A program made the translations under genes and the position numbers. Of a DNA stretch of 64,000 nucleotides, positions 46,233-58,800 are shown in pieces. Source of the stretch: Cenococcum geophilum 1.58 (lineage: Eukaryota; Ascomycota; Dothideomycetes; Gloniales; Gloniaceae); NCBI GenBank assembly GCA_001692895.1, contig KV748249.1, positions 744,001-808,000 on the forward strand, read 5' to 3'. The notes below the pieces were generated by a model. The model worked only from the letters and a program-made list of their open reading frames with translations. It was not told where the DNA came from and searched no databases. Position 1 is the first letter of the stretch; every line of letters starts with the position of its first letter.

Positions 46233-46278
46233 AGAAATAAGCTTTACTATAGGCCGGCCTATAGTAAAACTTATTTCT
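46233..46278. repeat. 46-bp near-perfect palindrome
   Basis: Two adjacent 23-bp arms starting AGAAATAAG meet at GGCC|GGCC with one mismatch pair. An outer inverted pair (TTAAAGGCATTTT near 46,220 and its complement near 46,306) extends the symmetry. It could be fused element ends or a MULE terminus. Confidence 0.85.
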
Positions 46279-48736
46279 AGGATACCTCTAAGTGTAACGG
46301 GCTTATATAAATGCCTTTAAACCGAAGCTTATAGATTGCTACTATACAAAGATACTAGGCTAAGAAGAAGAAGAAGAAGAGGAAGGACGTTAGGAGTTAA
46401 CGCGAATACAAAGGGGTCGTTAAGGCGCTAGTAGTAAGCAAGCCAATAGCGATTTTCTATGCTGGGTATGGAAAATCCTAATCAGTTAGTTTAATGGTCG
46501 TGACAGAATTTAGTAGGTAACGCGCTCCAGCACCGTTATACTAAGTATTTTGCTCCCCGGCTTAAAATAAAACTTACCTAATATAGTAGGAATTTATCTA
46601 GCTCTCCTTTTTAACATATATAGTCTAAAACTATACCTTATCGCACGGGTATAGCTTATCTTGTTAAATTGAGGTTATAGAGCTAAAACTCTATGTATTG
46701 CTTATTTTCTATATAGGTGGTTAAAGAGATTTTAAGGAACTTCGACCGCACGGTTAAAGTTATCTAATTAGTTAGATTCCTGCCAAGAGGTTCCCCTTAT
46801 AAGTCTTATTACGTAATATAGTTGCGGGCTTGTTTTCCAATACCCTCCCTTAAGTTTAGTTAACGATATCGCTATATATACTGTATATAGGGGTATAAGA
46901 TTGCTTAATAAGGGTTACTAAAGCTCCTCTAAGGTAGAACAAGTGTTTAATAAGGAGTTACGCCCTCCCTAGCGTCTAGAGACAGCGCCTACTCTATAAA
47001 ACGTCTCTTAAAATTTTAGCAGCACCTCCCTATAGGTATTCTATATTGCCTATAGAGCTCTAAAGGCCCTATAGCCTTACCCTATATCTCTCTTAAAATA
47101 TATCTATCCTTTCTACTAGTATAAGCCCTCCCTAACGTCGTGGCCGTTAGATTTAGGTAGTAGGTTTAAGTAGTAGGTTAGTAGATTAAGGTTAAGTTCT
47201 ATCGCTTGTCTTTAGGCCTTAAGGCGTTATTTAGCGCACTTTCTAAGGATCTATTGGTCGTGTACTGATTTCCTATTAAGGTTTAGTGTAGTTAATTAAG
47301 TTTCTATACCATCTAAAGGTGTTTAAGGAAGGCGTAGAACTGAGGACCCGTAAAAGGCTTAGTAAGGCCGTCGGCCGCTATATTAATTAAAGCGATATAT
47401 ATAAGGTTAATCCTGCCACTATTTATCTTGTCTCTCTCTAACGTAGTAAAACTAAATATCGATGTGCTTCGTTTAATTATATTAAACTAGATTTTCGGCT
47501 AACGCCTTTATAGCCTAGTTATCGGTTTTAATTAGGATCCTAGCAGACTGTTTACTCTGGTCTAGTATATCTAGTTTAGTAAGTAAAAGTTAAAGCTATA
47601 TACCCTCTTTTACTGCAGCTGTTAGAGCTATATACTGTAAGGCATGTTTATCTAGGTATATAGTAGGGAGTAGATAAGCCGAGGATAAGTTATAAAAGAG
47701 TTAATAAAAGAGGACGATATAGTAATAAGGATAGGCAATAGCCTAAGTATAAGAAAGAGATAAACTAATAAGGAGGGAAGGGCTATAAGCCTAAGGGGCT
47801 TATAAGGAGGTGCTAAGCCTAGCCTTTGGCTAGGCCTTAGCTACCCCTAAAAGCTCCTAGGCGATATAGCCGAGTAAGGGCTAAAATAACCCTTATAATA
47901 CTCTAATTGGCATATTAATAGCGAAACGGTAGCTTATAGCTTTAATTTCTATAAGATTGGTCCTTTATTTAATATAAATACAAAGCCCGATATAGAGCGT
48001 CTTATAGTTTTATCTTGTCCCTAGTTAGCGTTACTAAAGCTAAGTAGTATAAGGTCTAGGTTCTTATCGCCTTTATAGGTAATTCCTCTATTAAGCGAGC
48101 CGGCTAGGTATTAAAGGATAAGTCTTACGGCTGTTATATAGGTAGAGGTAGGATTATAGACGAAACGGCTTACCGTTAATACCGTAAAGGCGATATCTGG
48201 CCTTGTTTCTATTATAGGAAATATAACTAAACCGACTATACTCTAGTATCTTTTAACGTTGTCCTCGCTGGTAGTTTCTTAATTGGCTATAAGCTTAATT
48301 AAGTGCTTTATAGGCACCGGTAAGGTATTAGCCTTTTAAAATCTAAAGCGTTTAAGAGCTTTAATAAGGTAGGCTTGCTATAAGAGTATAATATTCTTCT
48401 TTGTTTAATCTCTTGTAACTATTATACCTAAGTAAAAGCTTATAGGCCCCAGATCTATTATTTAAAAGGCCGCTTTAAGCTCTGCTTTCGCCTAATTAAC
48501 TACCGCTATATCTTTATAGATAATCTTAGTATTGTTAACGTAGGCAGAAATAATTAAACCTTTCTATTCTCTACCGGTGGCAAATATACTGTAATCCGCG
48601 TGTAGATGGTAAAGTCTAAGCTTTTCTAGTAGAAACTTTAAGAGCGTCTCGTACCAGATTTAAGGTAACTATTTTAGTCTATAAAGGGCCTTCTTAAGGC
48701 GGCAGACTTTACTATAGTAGTAAAACCTATAGCCTT

Positions 48737-48963
48737 TGTTACGGCGCTAGTGGAAAATAGTAGATTATAGTAGACGTAGATTATAGTAGACTTAGAGTTA
48801 CGTAAGCTTATATAACTTAAAGACCGCATAAAACGTCTAACGGCATTACTATTCTTCTCCTTTTCTTTCTCTAGCTTTAAATCCTAGTTTATGAACTACC
48901 AATTATATAGGCTTACGCGTCCCTCTTGCTATACTTATACCTCGATTAACTAAGTCGCTAACA
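48737..48963 (+). mobile_element. Solo LTR of Gypsy family D
   Basis: TGTTACGG...CGCTAACA, homologous to the LTR at 50,799-51,002, with a local 20-bp duplication (GTAGATTATAGTAGAC twice). Target duplication GCCTT at 48,732-48,736 and 48,964-48,968. No internal sequence, so LTR-LTR recombination left a solo LTR. Confidence 0.88.
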
Positions 48964-49864
48964 GCCTTTAGAGCTCTATTCGCGATTACTGCCTACCACG
49001 ATCTTAAAATTAAATAGATGGATGTTAAAACTGCCTTTCTCTATAGACTAATCAATTAAGAACTCTATGTCGTTATACTAAAAGGCTACGAAGAAGCCAG
49101 TAAAGGTCTAGTCGTAGTTAACACCGTACTACTATAGATATCCCTTAACGACCCATCTAGCTTTATAGCGTAGGACCTCGCTATTCTTTCCCTTTTTAAC
49201 TTTAAACACCTATTTACTAGCAAAAGGCCTATAAGGAGGCTTAAGGAAGGTAAGGTTAATAAGTTCCCATATCTAGTTCTTAATTAGAGATCCTACCTCC
49301 TCTATTATTACTTTTATCTATTCTTCGCTATTTAGGCCGTTAATTACTTAGTTATAAGTATAAGGTTTGTTTTCGTTAATTAAGGTAGTAGATATATATA
49401 TTTTAAGATTAGGTAAGCTAGTATATTAAATATAGCCCGCTAGTAAAGCTATAGGATTGACCGCGTTGCAATTATTTAAGTAAGGATCTTAAGGTATAGA
49501 TTATAAAGGAAAGGTAGATAAAAGAGCTATTAGTTTATTGCCTACTTCATTATCCTAGTTGCTTAGTAGCTTATTAATATTATCGGCCCATTAGTTAAGG
49601 CTTTGGTCTATACCTATAAGGCTTATAAGGAAGGCAGTAGGGTCGCTTAGTAGGTTAATTCTTAACATCTAGCGGCCTAATTAAGTAGTAGTAGTAGTAA
49701 GGTTTTTAGGCAGAGACTTAAGCCTATAGGGCAAGCTATCGCGATCTTCCTTTTAATTAATTTTTCGTTGTCTTTTTCTTAATAGAGGCTTCGGCTAAGG
49801 ATTAGTAGTATTTTTCCTCCCTTACTTATTAGACAAGTTAATAAATTCTTCTATAAATATAGTA

Positions 49865-50715
49865 CAGTAAAATCTCTTTAATACGATATAGGGTATATAA
49901 CGATACCTTCTATATTACGATCTATACCCCTTAATTAAGCCTTTTTTGGTGTAATATTACGATAATCTAACTTTTGCCAATATTGTTAAGCACCTGCTAC
50001 TAATATCGGTATAAGCAGATTTTAATTCGTCGGATTTAACCTTTGCTTACCGTAAGTTTAGCTATTAAATCTATTACACAACGATTAAAATTCATCAAAA
50101 TTACCCTTAGATCTTACTCTCTATACTTAATTCTATCTTATTTATTATAGCAAGACATTAAAATCCTACGAGGCAACGCCGCTACGGCTTTACTGATTAT
50201 AAGCGCCAGAAAATACTACTAAAAACACCCCAGTCTACTATAATTAGAGATTACTCGCTGGGCAAGCAACTTTCTCTGTCACAATATTAATTAATACTTA
50301 ATATTAGAAATACTAAGCGATAAATTCTAGCAGCTTAATTATTAAGCTAAATCATAATGCGGCTAAAGCACATAAGAGCGAAAGAAAGCTGCCGAACATC
50401 CTTTTTTAAAGGAGGCTTTCTTTACTAATTTTTTTACGGCTAACCGAATTTGAATCGAGACGTAATTACAACTCTATTAAGGCACGAGCGTCAAATTCAA
50501 GGCCGACGACCTTAAAACACTAAGCAGCAATTAATTACAACGTATTTTAGTGTAGTCGATCACTTAATTATAAGCCCACGTATATAGATACATAATATTA
50601 TTACCTAATTTTAATCTTGGATGCATTTTATATATAAGTATACAATATAACAATACCCTTAGTATTACGATACGCTCGGCCAAATAAACCGTATCGTACT
50701 AAAGAGATTTTACTG
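49865..50715. mobile_element. Pogo-type non-autonomous element (MITE, 851 bp)
   Basis: Inverted ends CAGTAAAATCTCTTTA with TA on each side (49,863-49,864 and 50,716-50,717). CAGT...CTC..TTA matches pogo/Tigger termini. The arms stay complementary for about 25 bp and then weakly (GTACGATA). No transposase. Inserted in the Copia element. Confidence 0.85.
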
Positions 50716-51039
50716 TAGTAGTCTTTAAACTAAAATTACCTTTATAGATTTTAACGTCTTTAAGCCGCTTAATCTTCTATTTATCTAATAGCTAAACGTG
50801 TTACGGTACTGGCAAATTGCCGTCACGTAATGGCAAAGTATAGTTACGTAACTAGAGGATTGTATATAACTTCGAGCGGTGCTTCCATTCTTCTCCTTTC
50901 CTTTTTCTAGCTTTAGATCCTTGTTTATAGACAATCTAACCATATAGGCTTGCACGCGTCCTTCTTGCTGTGCTTATGCCTTAATTAACTAAGTCGCTAA
51001 TATTATCTAAAGCTTAAACCACCCTTTTTTTTTTAAAAA

Positions 51040-52209
51040 GGAACTTAAAAATATCTATAGGACTATAAATAGGACAAGGATATAGAATAGGACTCTAAGG
51101 ATATTACTAGAACTATAAGGAGGACCTAAAAGGAAAAGGATAGAACCCTAAGAAAAGGACCTATAAGACACGCATAGATTAGAACCCCTAAAGAAATTAC
51201 CCAGAATTACCTAATATCCCTACTACTATACTATAAAATATAGTAGTAGGTAAAGTAGCTATAGGACCCGTAAACACCTTAGATAAAGAAATAATTAATA
51301 TTTTAATCCCCTAGGCGGAGCTTGCGGCAGCTAATACTAAAATTAAACGGCTATAAGAACTACTTAAAACTAGAGACACCTCTATATCTAGCGATGACCT
51401 ATTAAATAGACTTACTATAGTTTTTAAGGCCCTAGCCTAATATACTATATTATTAAGATCCGTAAAGGTTACGGACCCCCCGTTACTTATAGACGGGACT
51501 AACCCTATATTTAATAATTAAAAGCTTTAACTGCGGGACAAGCTTAAAGTTAATAAGGATTACTTCCCTAACGACCGAGCTAAAATAGCCTATATCTTTG
51601 GCCGTACTGGCGGAGATGCTTAAACGCATTTATGTCCGTAATATACTATAGACTTAATAAACCCTTTTATCTTTAAAGAGGAAATAATTAACTATCTATC
51701 TTCTATTTATAAGGACCCCTTTAAGGTATAGAATGCCCGCCTTAATTATAAAAGTTTAAATATAAAAACAATGGAGACCTTTTTAACTTTTTAGACCTGC
51801 TTTTTATACCTAGCCGGATAAGCCTGGATTCCCTAAGAGGACCTACTACTAAACCTCTTTAATAAGCTTACCCTAGATCTATAGCGGGCCGTACTACTAG
51901 CTTTTACTACTATATAGACGTTAAAAGAACTTATGGACTACTACCTAGCTATTAACTAAGGCCTCTATTAAATTAAGGCGCGAGCTAACTGGATAAGGGT
52001 TAGGAACCCCTTAAATTAAGCTATAAGTAATATAAGAACGGCTTATAGTGCCCTAGTATAACCCATAACGCCTATCGCGCTAGCTATATAACTAACTACT
52101 AACCTAGCAGCTAGCCGTATAGCTAGTTCTACTATAGGTCCATTACTTAGGCCCTTAGCAACTAAGGAGCTTACTTTTTATATGGCTAAAAAAACCACTT
52201 TATAAAGGA
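51040..52209 (+). pseudogene. Element D gag relic
   Basis: Stop-ridden reading with the Gypsy gag pattern: DRAKIAYIFGRTGGDAQTHL-like block near 51,565-51,620 (some Gln codons are now stops), NPFIFKEEIINYLSSIYKDP near 51,660, METFLTF and LLLNLFNKLTL near 51,770-51,860. This corresponds to the capsid domain of retrotransposon gag. It ends at the A/C insertion before the zinc-knuckle part. Confidence 0.75.
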
Positions 52210-52214
52210 CTGCC
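52210..52214 (+). repeat. Left 5-bp target duplication of the A/C composite
   Basis: CTGCC, repeated at 62,165-62,169. It brackets the whole three-LTR unit. Confidence 0.85.
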
Positions 52215-52558
52215 TGTAACGGGACTAGCCTAGTTATAGTAGGAATGTCTCGGTAAAACACTCGATAGATAAATTCCGACGCTTTAACCAAATTCTGCCG
52301 AATTCTACTAGCTTAATCGACTTCTGCCAAATTCTGCTAGATTAATTAAATTCTACCGAAGTCCGTCGAAGACCGCGTGCGTATATACGCACGCATTAAC
52401 CACTAAGCCCCTAACTATTTAATTATATAATTCTCTTATTATTCCCTTCTCTTCTTTACACAACGTCTTGTTCTTAGCGAGAGCTATATACCCTTAAATT
52501 TAAATAGAATTTATATTATCCCTTTAAATATTCCCTAAAGTCTCTTCGCGCCCTTATA
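52215..52558 (+). repeat. LTR1 of composite A/C
   Basis: 344 bp, least AT-shifted copy. Ends CGCGCCCTTATA. Confidence 0.92.
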
Positions 52559-53224
52559 TTACGTTACGTTAAAATAACTACTATTAAAATAGCAAATAAA
52601 CTTAAACCCTTTGCGTTAACTATAAGTATTATAGCCCTAGTTAGAGAACAGTTAACTATAATATAACAATCCTTTACGGATGCTTTAGCCTAATAGCGAG
52701 TAATATTAGAAGCTTAGCACTAGTAATTAATAGGAGTAATCCGCGAAGAACTCTATAACCTTAAAGTACTTACGTTAGAGACCCTAATAGTAACACCTAT
52801 AAATAAAATTAAAATAACTATATACGAACCTAACCCGTTAAATATAAACCCTAAACTAGTAACGGCAGCTTAACCTATACTTATAATAAACCTAGTACCT
52901 ACTATAAAATCTAAAAAGCTCCTTAACCCTTTAATATTTAATAGAAATTAAAATAACCTATATTCCTTTATAACTAAGCTCTGTCTTAAACTTTTAATAA
53001 ACTATAACTAATACCCTACTAAAGCTAGCAAGATTAGCTATAGAATATCTTATTTAAGCAAAAACGCTATATAAACTATGGACCCATTTTTCCGTAATAG
53101 CACCTTTATTAATTTTAAAATCTTTATCTCTCTGCTAAAACGAACGTATTATAACGCTAGCTATAAATATATAGCTATTACTAAACTTAAAACCCTATAA
53201 TAACGGAACTAAGACTTTACTAAC

Positions 53225-55269
53225 TGTCTAAATAAGGTTTTGCAATACGGTGGATACGGTTGCTTATAACCAATTGGGTTGATCACGTGAGCTAAGCGAG
53301 CTCAGGAGGTCTATTAAATTCCACCTATAGAAGTAGAAGAGAAGAACGAGACGAATATAATTGAACCAAAAACCCCCCCACCGTGATTTTATTACTGATC
53401 AGTGCTGTATAGATCAGCAAGGTATAACGAAGAGAGGCACTGTCTGATTCTCTAGACCTCTTGTTAAAGGCTAAGAATTAAGGTATTGCTTGCTAAGCCT
53501 AAAGGCCAGTTTATGAGGTTACTCGCGCTTCTAACCTGCGTCTATTACGCCTTTAGAGCAACTAGTTTATAGGTGTATTCACGCTTCTAGTCTAACTGTC
53601 GAATTAACTGCGGAACTAAAAGATGGCTATCTCCGCAATAAATACTGCCGCGATGGCTACCTCCGCGATAGCTACCTCCGCGTTAAATACTAAAAAATGG
53701 GAGACTAAAAAATGGAAGACTAGAATTAACGCAACCGTAACCGATATTAAGGAAGTTAAAGCATTTGTTAATTGGCGATTATTAATATATAAGGAGAATA
53801 GATGGAAGGGATTCGACCTATGGGAGAGCTTTATTAATAATTTTAAGTCGTTTACGAGGGATATACTTAATAATCTTGGCAAGGATTAATTAAAGAAGAT
53901 TAGGGATTACCTCTGTGAAAATAGAGTATACGTACGGAAGGAGGTAAGGAAGTTAATTGCAGACGGCCTTTTAGGAGCTATTTATGAACCAACTCCCTTA
54001 AAATGGCCTACTAACGACCCTACCAACGACCCTGTTGACGACCCTACTGACGACCCTATTAATGACCCTACCGACGACTCCACCGACGACCCTACCCTAC
54101 CTCTACTATTGACTACTCCTATTTAAACTACCCCAGCTATAGACCAGCTCGCCCTATAAGGAAGCTTCGGAAGAGAGATTACTAACTTAGCTAAGCTCTA
54201 CACGGATAAAGTTAAATACTCTAGCGAATAAGATAACTTTAATTTTAAGTTTAAGATCTTCTAAAACTACTNCCTCNGAGCCGGCGTCCCTAAGNANGCN
54301 TATATNATTNCTATTCCNACTATACTCCGCGGCCTTNCNNTTAAATACTACTTTACCTACCTTAAAGATCTTAACCTTCTCGAGAATGTATGCATAGGCC
54401 TTAAATTATACTTTAAAGGCGACGAATATAAACGCGATATCCTATTAAAATGGAATGCAATTACGCTTAAATAAGTTACTGCTTAAAAAGGACTTAATAC
54501 AGGCTAAGTATTTTAGGTATTAATTAACGAGATATGGCAACTACAACGCGGGTTAGCAAAGGACCTTTAAAATGATATAATATTCTATAATAAGCTCCTT
54601 ACTGCGTGCTAAGACGTATTAGCTTGTAAACCAGCCTGCTTTTGACCCGCTACTACCCTTACTAGCCTTATTAGCGACATTAAATCCTTAATTATAACGT
54701 ATAGTAAATAAGAACAAGAGATTAAGTCATTTTATACCGACCGACGATACTACCCCTCTAACCAACGATATTACCCCCCTAACTGTTAACACCGCAATAA
54801 GGGCAAAAAGTGCTTTATATGTAATAAATCTGGATATTAGTCTATAAACCACACAAAAGACGAAAGGGACTAAAGAATACGTTAATATGTCTCCGACTTT
54901 AAGGGCAGCAACGGTAATACTAAGGATGACGTTAAATAAGGAGATTAGGGAGCCTCTAACTTCTATCTTAATATAGAACCCTATTCTAGTTATCACGATA
55001 ACCCCAAGGTAGAGGTGTTTTGGACTAAATTTGCAAAGGAACAGGAATAGAGACTATGGACTTATTTACTACTTTTCTTATTTTCTTAGTTGTTACTAGT
55101 GTCTGAATAAGGTTTTGCAATACGGTGGATACGGTTGCTTGTAACCAATTGGGTTGATTACGTAAGCTAAGCGAGCTTAGGAGGTCTATCAAATTCCACC
55201 TGTAGAAGTAAAAGAGAAGAACGAGACGAATACAATTGAACCAAAAACCCCCCCACCGCGATTCCATCA
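53225..55269 (+). mobile_element. Gag-only LTR element B (2,045 bp) with 170-bp LTRs
   Basis: LTRs 53,225-53,394 and 55,100-55,269, both 170 bp (TGTCT(A/G)AATAAGG ... ATCA/ATTA). Target duplication CTAAC at 53,220-53,224 and 55,270-55,274. The internal 1.7 kb contains a single gag relic and no protease, integrase or RT. This is the structure of a TR-GAG-type non-autonomous retrotransposon. Ns at 54,272-54,340. Confidence 0.9.
53623..55060 (+). pseudogene. Element B gag relic
   Basis: Starts ATG at 53,623. The first 88 codons are open (MAISAINTAAMATSAIATSA; VNWRLLIYKENRWKGFDLW), then the frame continues through a TAA in a Gln context (KD-stop-LKKIRDYLCENRVY). Next comes a 15-bp repeat encoding (T/N)DDP units (about 54,006-54,100), a capsid-like middle, and a zinc knuckle (KGKKCFICNKSGY, about 54,800-54,850) before the right LTR. 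The fold resembles gag of Copia-type elements. No pol follows. Confidence 0.75.
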
Positions 55270-55899
55270 CTAACTTCTTTTTGGAATTTTTAGGCCTTAT
55301 TAGTAAACTAGATTAGAATAAAGCCGCTAGAGTTACTACTCTCTATTAAGCTATTTTAGATAAAATTAAAGTATAGTTAGTAGGTAGAGAACTACTAAAG
55401 GACTTACCTAAGTTTACTATAATGTGTTAATAAATTAATAAGAACCTTTAATATAATAAATAGACTTATTCTCTAAAGCCAACTATACCTTATATTTAAA
55501 ATTTTATAAAACTAGTATATACCTTAAAGCGCGATCCGTCTCTAAGATCTAAAAGCCCTATATATAACCCTATGGACCTTAACGCCACTTAATTCTATAC
55601 ACCCTTAAGAACTAATAAATAAAGAATATAAGCCGTAAATAGAGAATGTTTTAGATATAGAAAAAAGGGATATATTTAAAGGGATTACTAAACTTACCCT
55701 TTTAAAAAGGTCCGCCGTAGCTCCTTTTAGTCCTTAAGTTACATTTATTCTATAAATTATACTTAGTCGCTATAAAGCATCTTACCTTTAGTTAACTTGG
55801 AAAATAAGTTATCCTAGGGCTAAGTCGCGCCTTAGAATAAGAAGTAGAAGAGTATAAGTGTTTAGGCTCTTCTAGCGCCAATATATAACATAACTCCCT

Positions 55900-58800
55900 T
55901 AATATACTTAGCGAAATTTAAATACTTAAAAAATAGAAGGAAGTATAAATACTTATAGATAGCGGAGCTACTAGTATAGGCTTTATTAATACAAACTACG
56001 CAAAAACTTAACGCTTAAATTTAAAGAAACTTAATAAGCCCTAAGGCCTATAAGGCTTTAATAGTAAGCCCTTAATATACGGCGAACTAACGCACTACGC
56101 TTTTATAAAGATGTAGATAGGCAAATACCTTAAATATATTTCCCTATTTATAACACCCTTAAAGCATTATAAGGTAATACTTAGATATAAATAGCTAAAA
56201 TAACACAACCCTTTAATTAGCTGGGTTAAAGAAATACTAAAATTCCGTATAACCTACTGCCAAAATTATTATTTAAAATACCACTTGCCCTATAAATATG
56301 CACACAACTATTTAAATTTAATATAATATAAATTACCCTTACTATAAACCCCAAACTAATATAATAAAGTTATAACTGCTAATCGCGGTAAAGAATGCAA
56401 AGATAATATATTAGAACCCCTTAAAATTTATATAATATAAGCCATACCCTTTTATTTATTAGTAAGAAAACGAGACTATAAGATCTTTACTATAATACTA
56501 GAAGATATTAAGAAGGTATTAAAACTAAAGTAATATACTAACTCCTAACCTCTTATACCTAAAGAATATTACAATCTAATTAATATGTTTAAGAAATGAT
56601 TTATAAACTAACTACCCCTATATTAAGACGAGCACGATTTTAAGATAGAACTTAAACCTAGTATAATGCTAAAGTTCGGCCCGTTATACGGTATATTATA
56701 AGAAGAGCTGCTAGTAATATAATAATACCTTAAAGAGCACTTAGAGAAAGGATTTATTTGCCCTAGTTAATTACTATTTATTTTGCTTATATTATTTATT
56801 AAGAAACCTAAAGAAGGCTTAAGGTTCTATATTAATTATTAAGCCCTAAATATAATTACGATTTAAAACTAATATCTAATTTCTTTACTTTAAGAAACGC
56901 TTAACCGCTTAGTAAAAGTATAATACTTTACAAAGCTTAATATAGTTGCTACCTTTAATTAAATCCGTGTTCGCGAAGGAGATAAAAAGTATATAGCTTT
57001 CCGTATATAATGGGGACTTTTTAAATACCTAGTAATGCCGTTTAGTGTAAAGAATAGTCCTGGTATGTTTTAGTAATATATTAATAATACGCTTCGCGAA
57101 TTTCTTAATATATTTATTACCGCGTATATTAATAATATCTTAATCTATTTGTCTTTGCTTTTTAAGTATTAAAAACACGTCCAAATAGTCTTTAAACGCC
57201 TATAAGACGCGGGCTTATAATGCGATATTAAGAAATATAAGTTTTATGCGTCTAAAGTTACGTACTTAGGCCTAATTATATCCCATAACGGAATTAAAAT
57301 GGATCCTAAGAAAATCGCTGTAATTATAAACTAGGAAAGTCCTAGTAGTGTATAAGACATCTAAGAATTTCTAAAATTCGTAAATTTCTACTATTGATTT
57401 ATTAATTACTTTTTGAAAATTATTTAGCTATTAGTAAACTTAATAAGAAAGAATATAAGATTTAAATAGACTATTAAATGTGAATAAGCTTTTAATAACC
57501 TAAAATATCGTTTTATAACTACTCTAATTCTTATACACTTTAATCTTAACCTTAAATACATCATTAAAATAGACTCGTCTAATTATGCACTAAAGGGAGT
57601 GTTATTGCAATACAATAAGAACGGCGAGCTATGTCTAGTAGCCTTTCTCTCCCAGAAACTCGCCCCTACTAAATTAAACTATAAGATATACAATAAGGAA
57701 CTGCTTGCGATTGTTAGATACTTTAAATAATAGCGTTCTAAGCTTAAAGGATTATTATTCCTAATACGCGTGTTAACGGACTATAAGAACTTATAGTACT
57801 TTATAACTATAAAGCAATTAACGCAGCGCCAAATTTATTAGGCTAAATACCTCTTATAATTTAACTTTAAGATTATGTACTAACCTAGTAAACTTAATTA
57901 GAAGCCTAACTTATTAATACAATAATTATAAAACTTACCTATAAATACCTCTAATAAACGGATTATAAATTAATTATAAATTCTACTGCCCCCTAAACGC
58001 TTTAAGAAACTACGCCCTATGTTTCTAGATGCGGAGCTTAATAGAAATAAATTGGAAATTAATAAGTGGGATATAGAAATTAATAAACTAATAGAATACA
58101 AATATAAGAATAATGTATAGATAATAGATATAATAAAAGCGATTTAAATAGGAAAACGATAGTATAAGGATATTACGCTTACTAAATGCGAAATTTAAAA
58201 CAACCAATTATACTATTAGTAAAAGATGGTAGTTTTAAATTCTAAACCTTTATAATTTAAGATACTCGAATTTATACATAACTCCCCTATAGTAGGGCAT
58301 CCTAGCCGTGTAAAGACTTATAAGATTATTTAACAAGTATACTACTAGCCTATAATGCATAACTACGTATAAAAATACGTTCGAGCATATAGGATATATA
58401 TACGTAGAAAGACCTCTTATATAAAGAAGTAAGGAGTACTTTAACCGCTACCAATTCCAATACAAAGATAGCGAGATATCTTAATTAACTTTATAGTTAA
58501 CCTACCTAATAATAATAGGTTTACAAATATTATAGTAGTCGTTAACCGTTTTATAAAAATGCAATATATAATTCCTATGGACTTAATTAATGCGATATTA
58601 GTAGCTAAATGTTTCGTTAAGTACGTCTTTAAGCTATATAGACTTCCTAACTCGATAATATCTAACTATAGAAGCCAGTTTGTTTTAGACTTTTAGCAAG
58701 CTCTATATAAACAATTAAGCATTTAAACACGGCTCTTAACTATATTTTATCTGGAGATAGATAGTTAAACTAAAATTACGAACGCAATTATAGAATAATA

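Larger units (their letters stand above)
46342..50798 (-). mobile_element. Copia-type LTR retrotransposon E, minus strand, interrupted
   Basis: 3' LTR at 46,342-46,555 (homologous to 26,776-27,009), preceded on the minus strand by a purine-rich tract. Coding relic on the minus strand: RT start ESLIKNQIWELIN and VFKVKKGKNSEVLRYKAR (about 49,290-49,160), LKKALYRLK, the active-site box ISAYVNNTKII near 48,555 (YVDD in active elements) and ETRPDIAFTV near 48,220. RNase H follows with KYIALTAAVKEGI near 47,650 and KHIDI near 47,460, ending near 47,280. Interrupted by a solo LTR (48,737), a pogo MITE (49,865) and element D (50,799). Its 5' part must lie beyond D, outside the window. Confidence 0.85.
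52559..55700 (+). pseudogene. Element A gag relic (split by element B)
   Basis: RIP-degraded gag between LTR1 and protease. The reading before 53,219 resumes after 55,275. A zinc-knuckle remnant (CFRYRKKGYI, Cys to Tyr and His to Tyr) lies near 55,646, followed by the protease region. No intact frame. Confidence 0.7.

Noticed and set aside
53623-53889. Intact small gene of 88 aa
   Set aside because: It is the 5' part of element B gag. The frame continues past the TAA and lies between matched LTRs.
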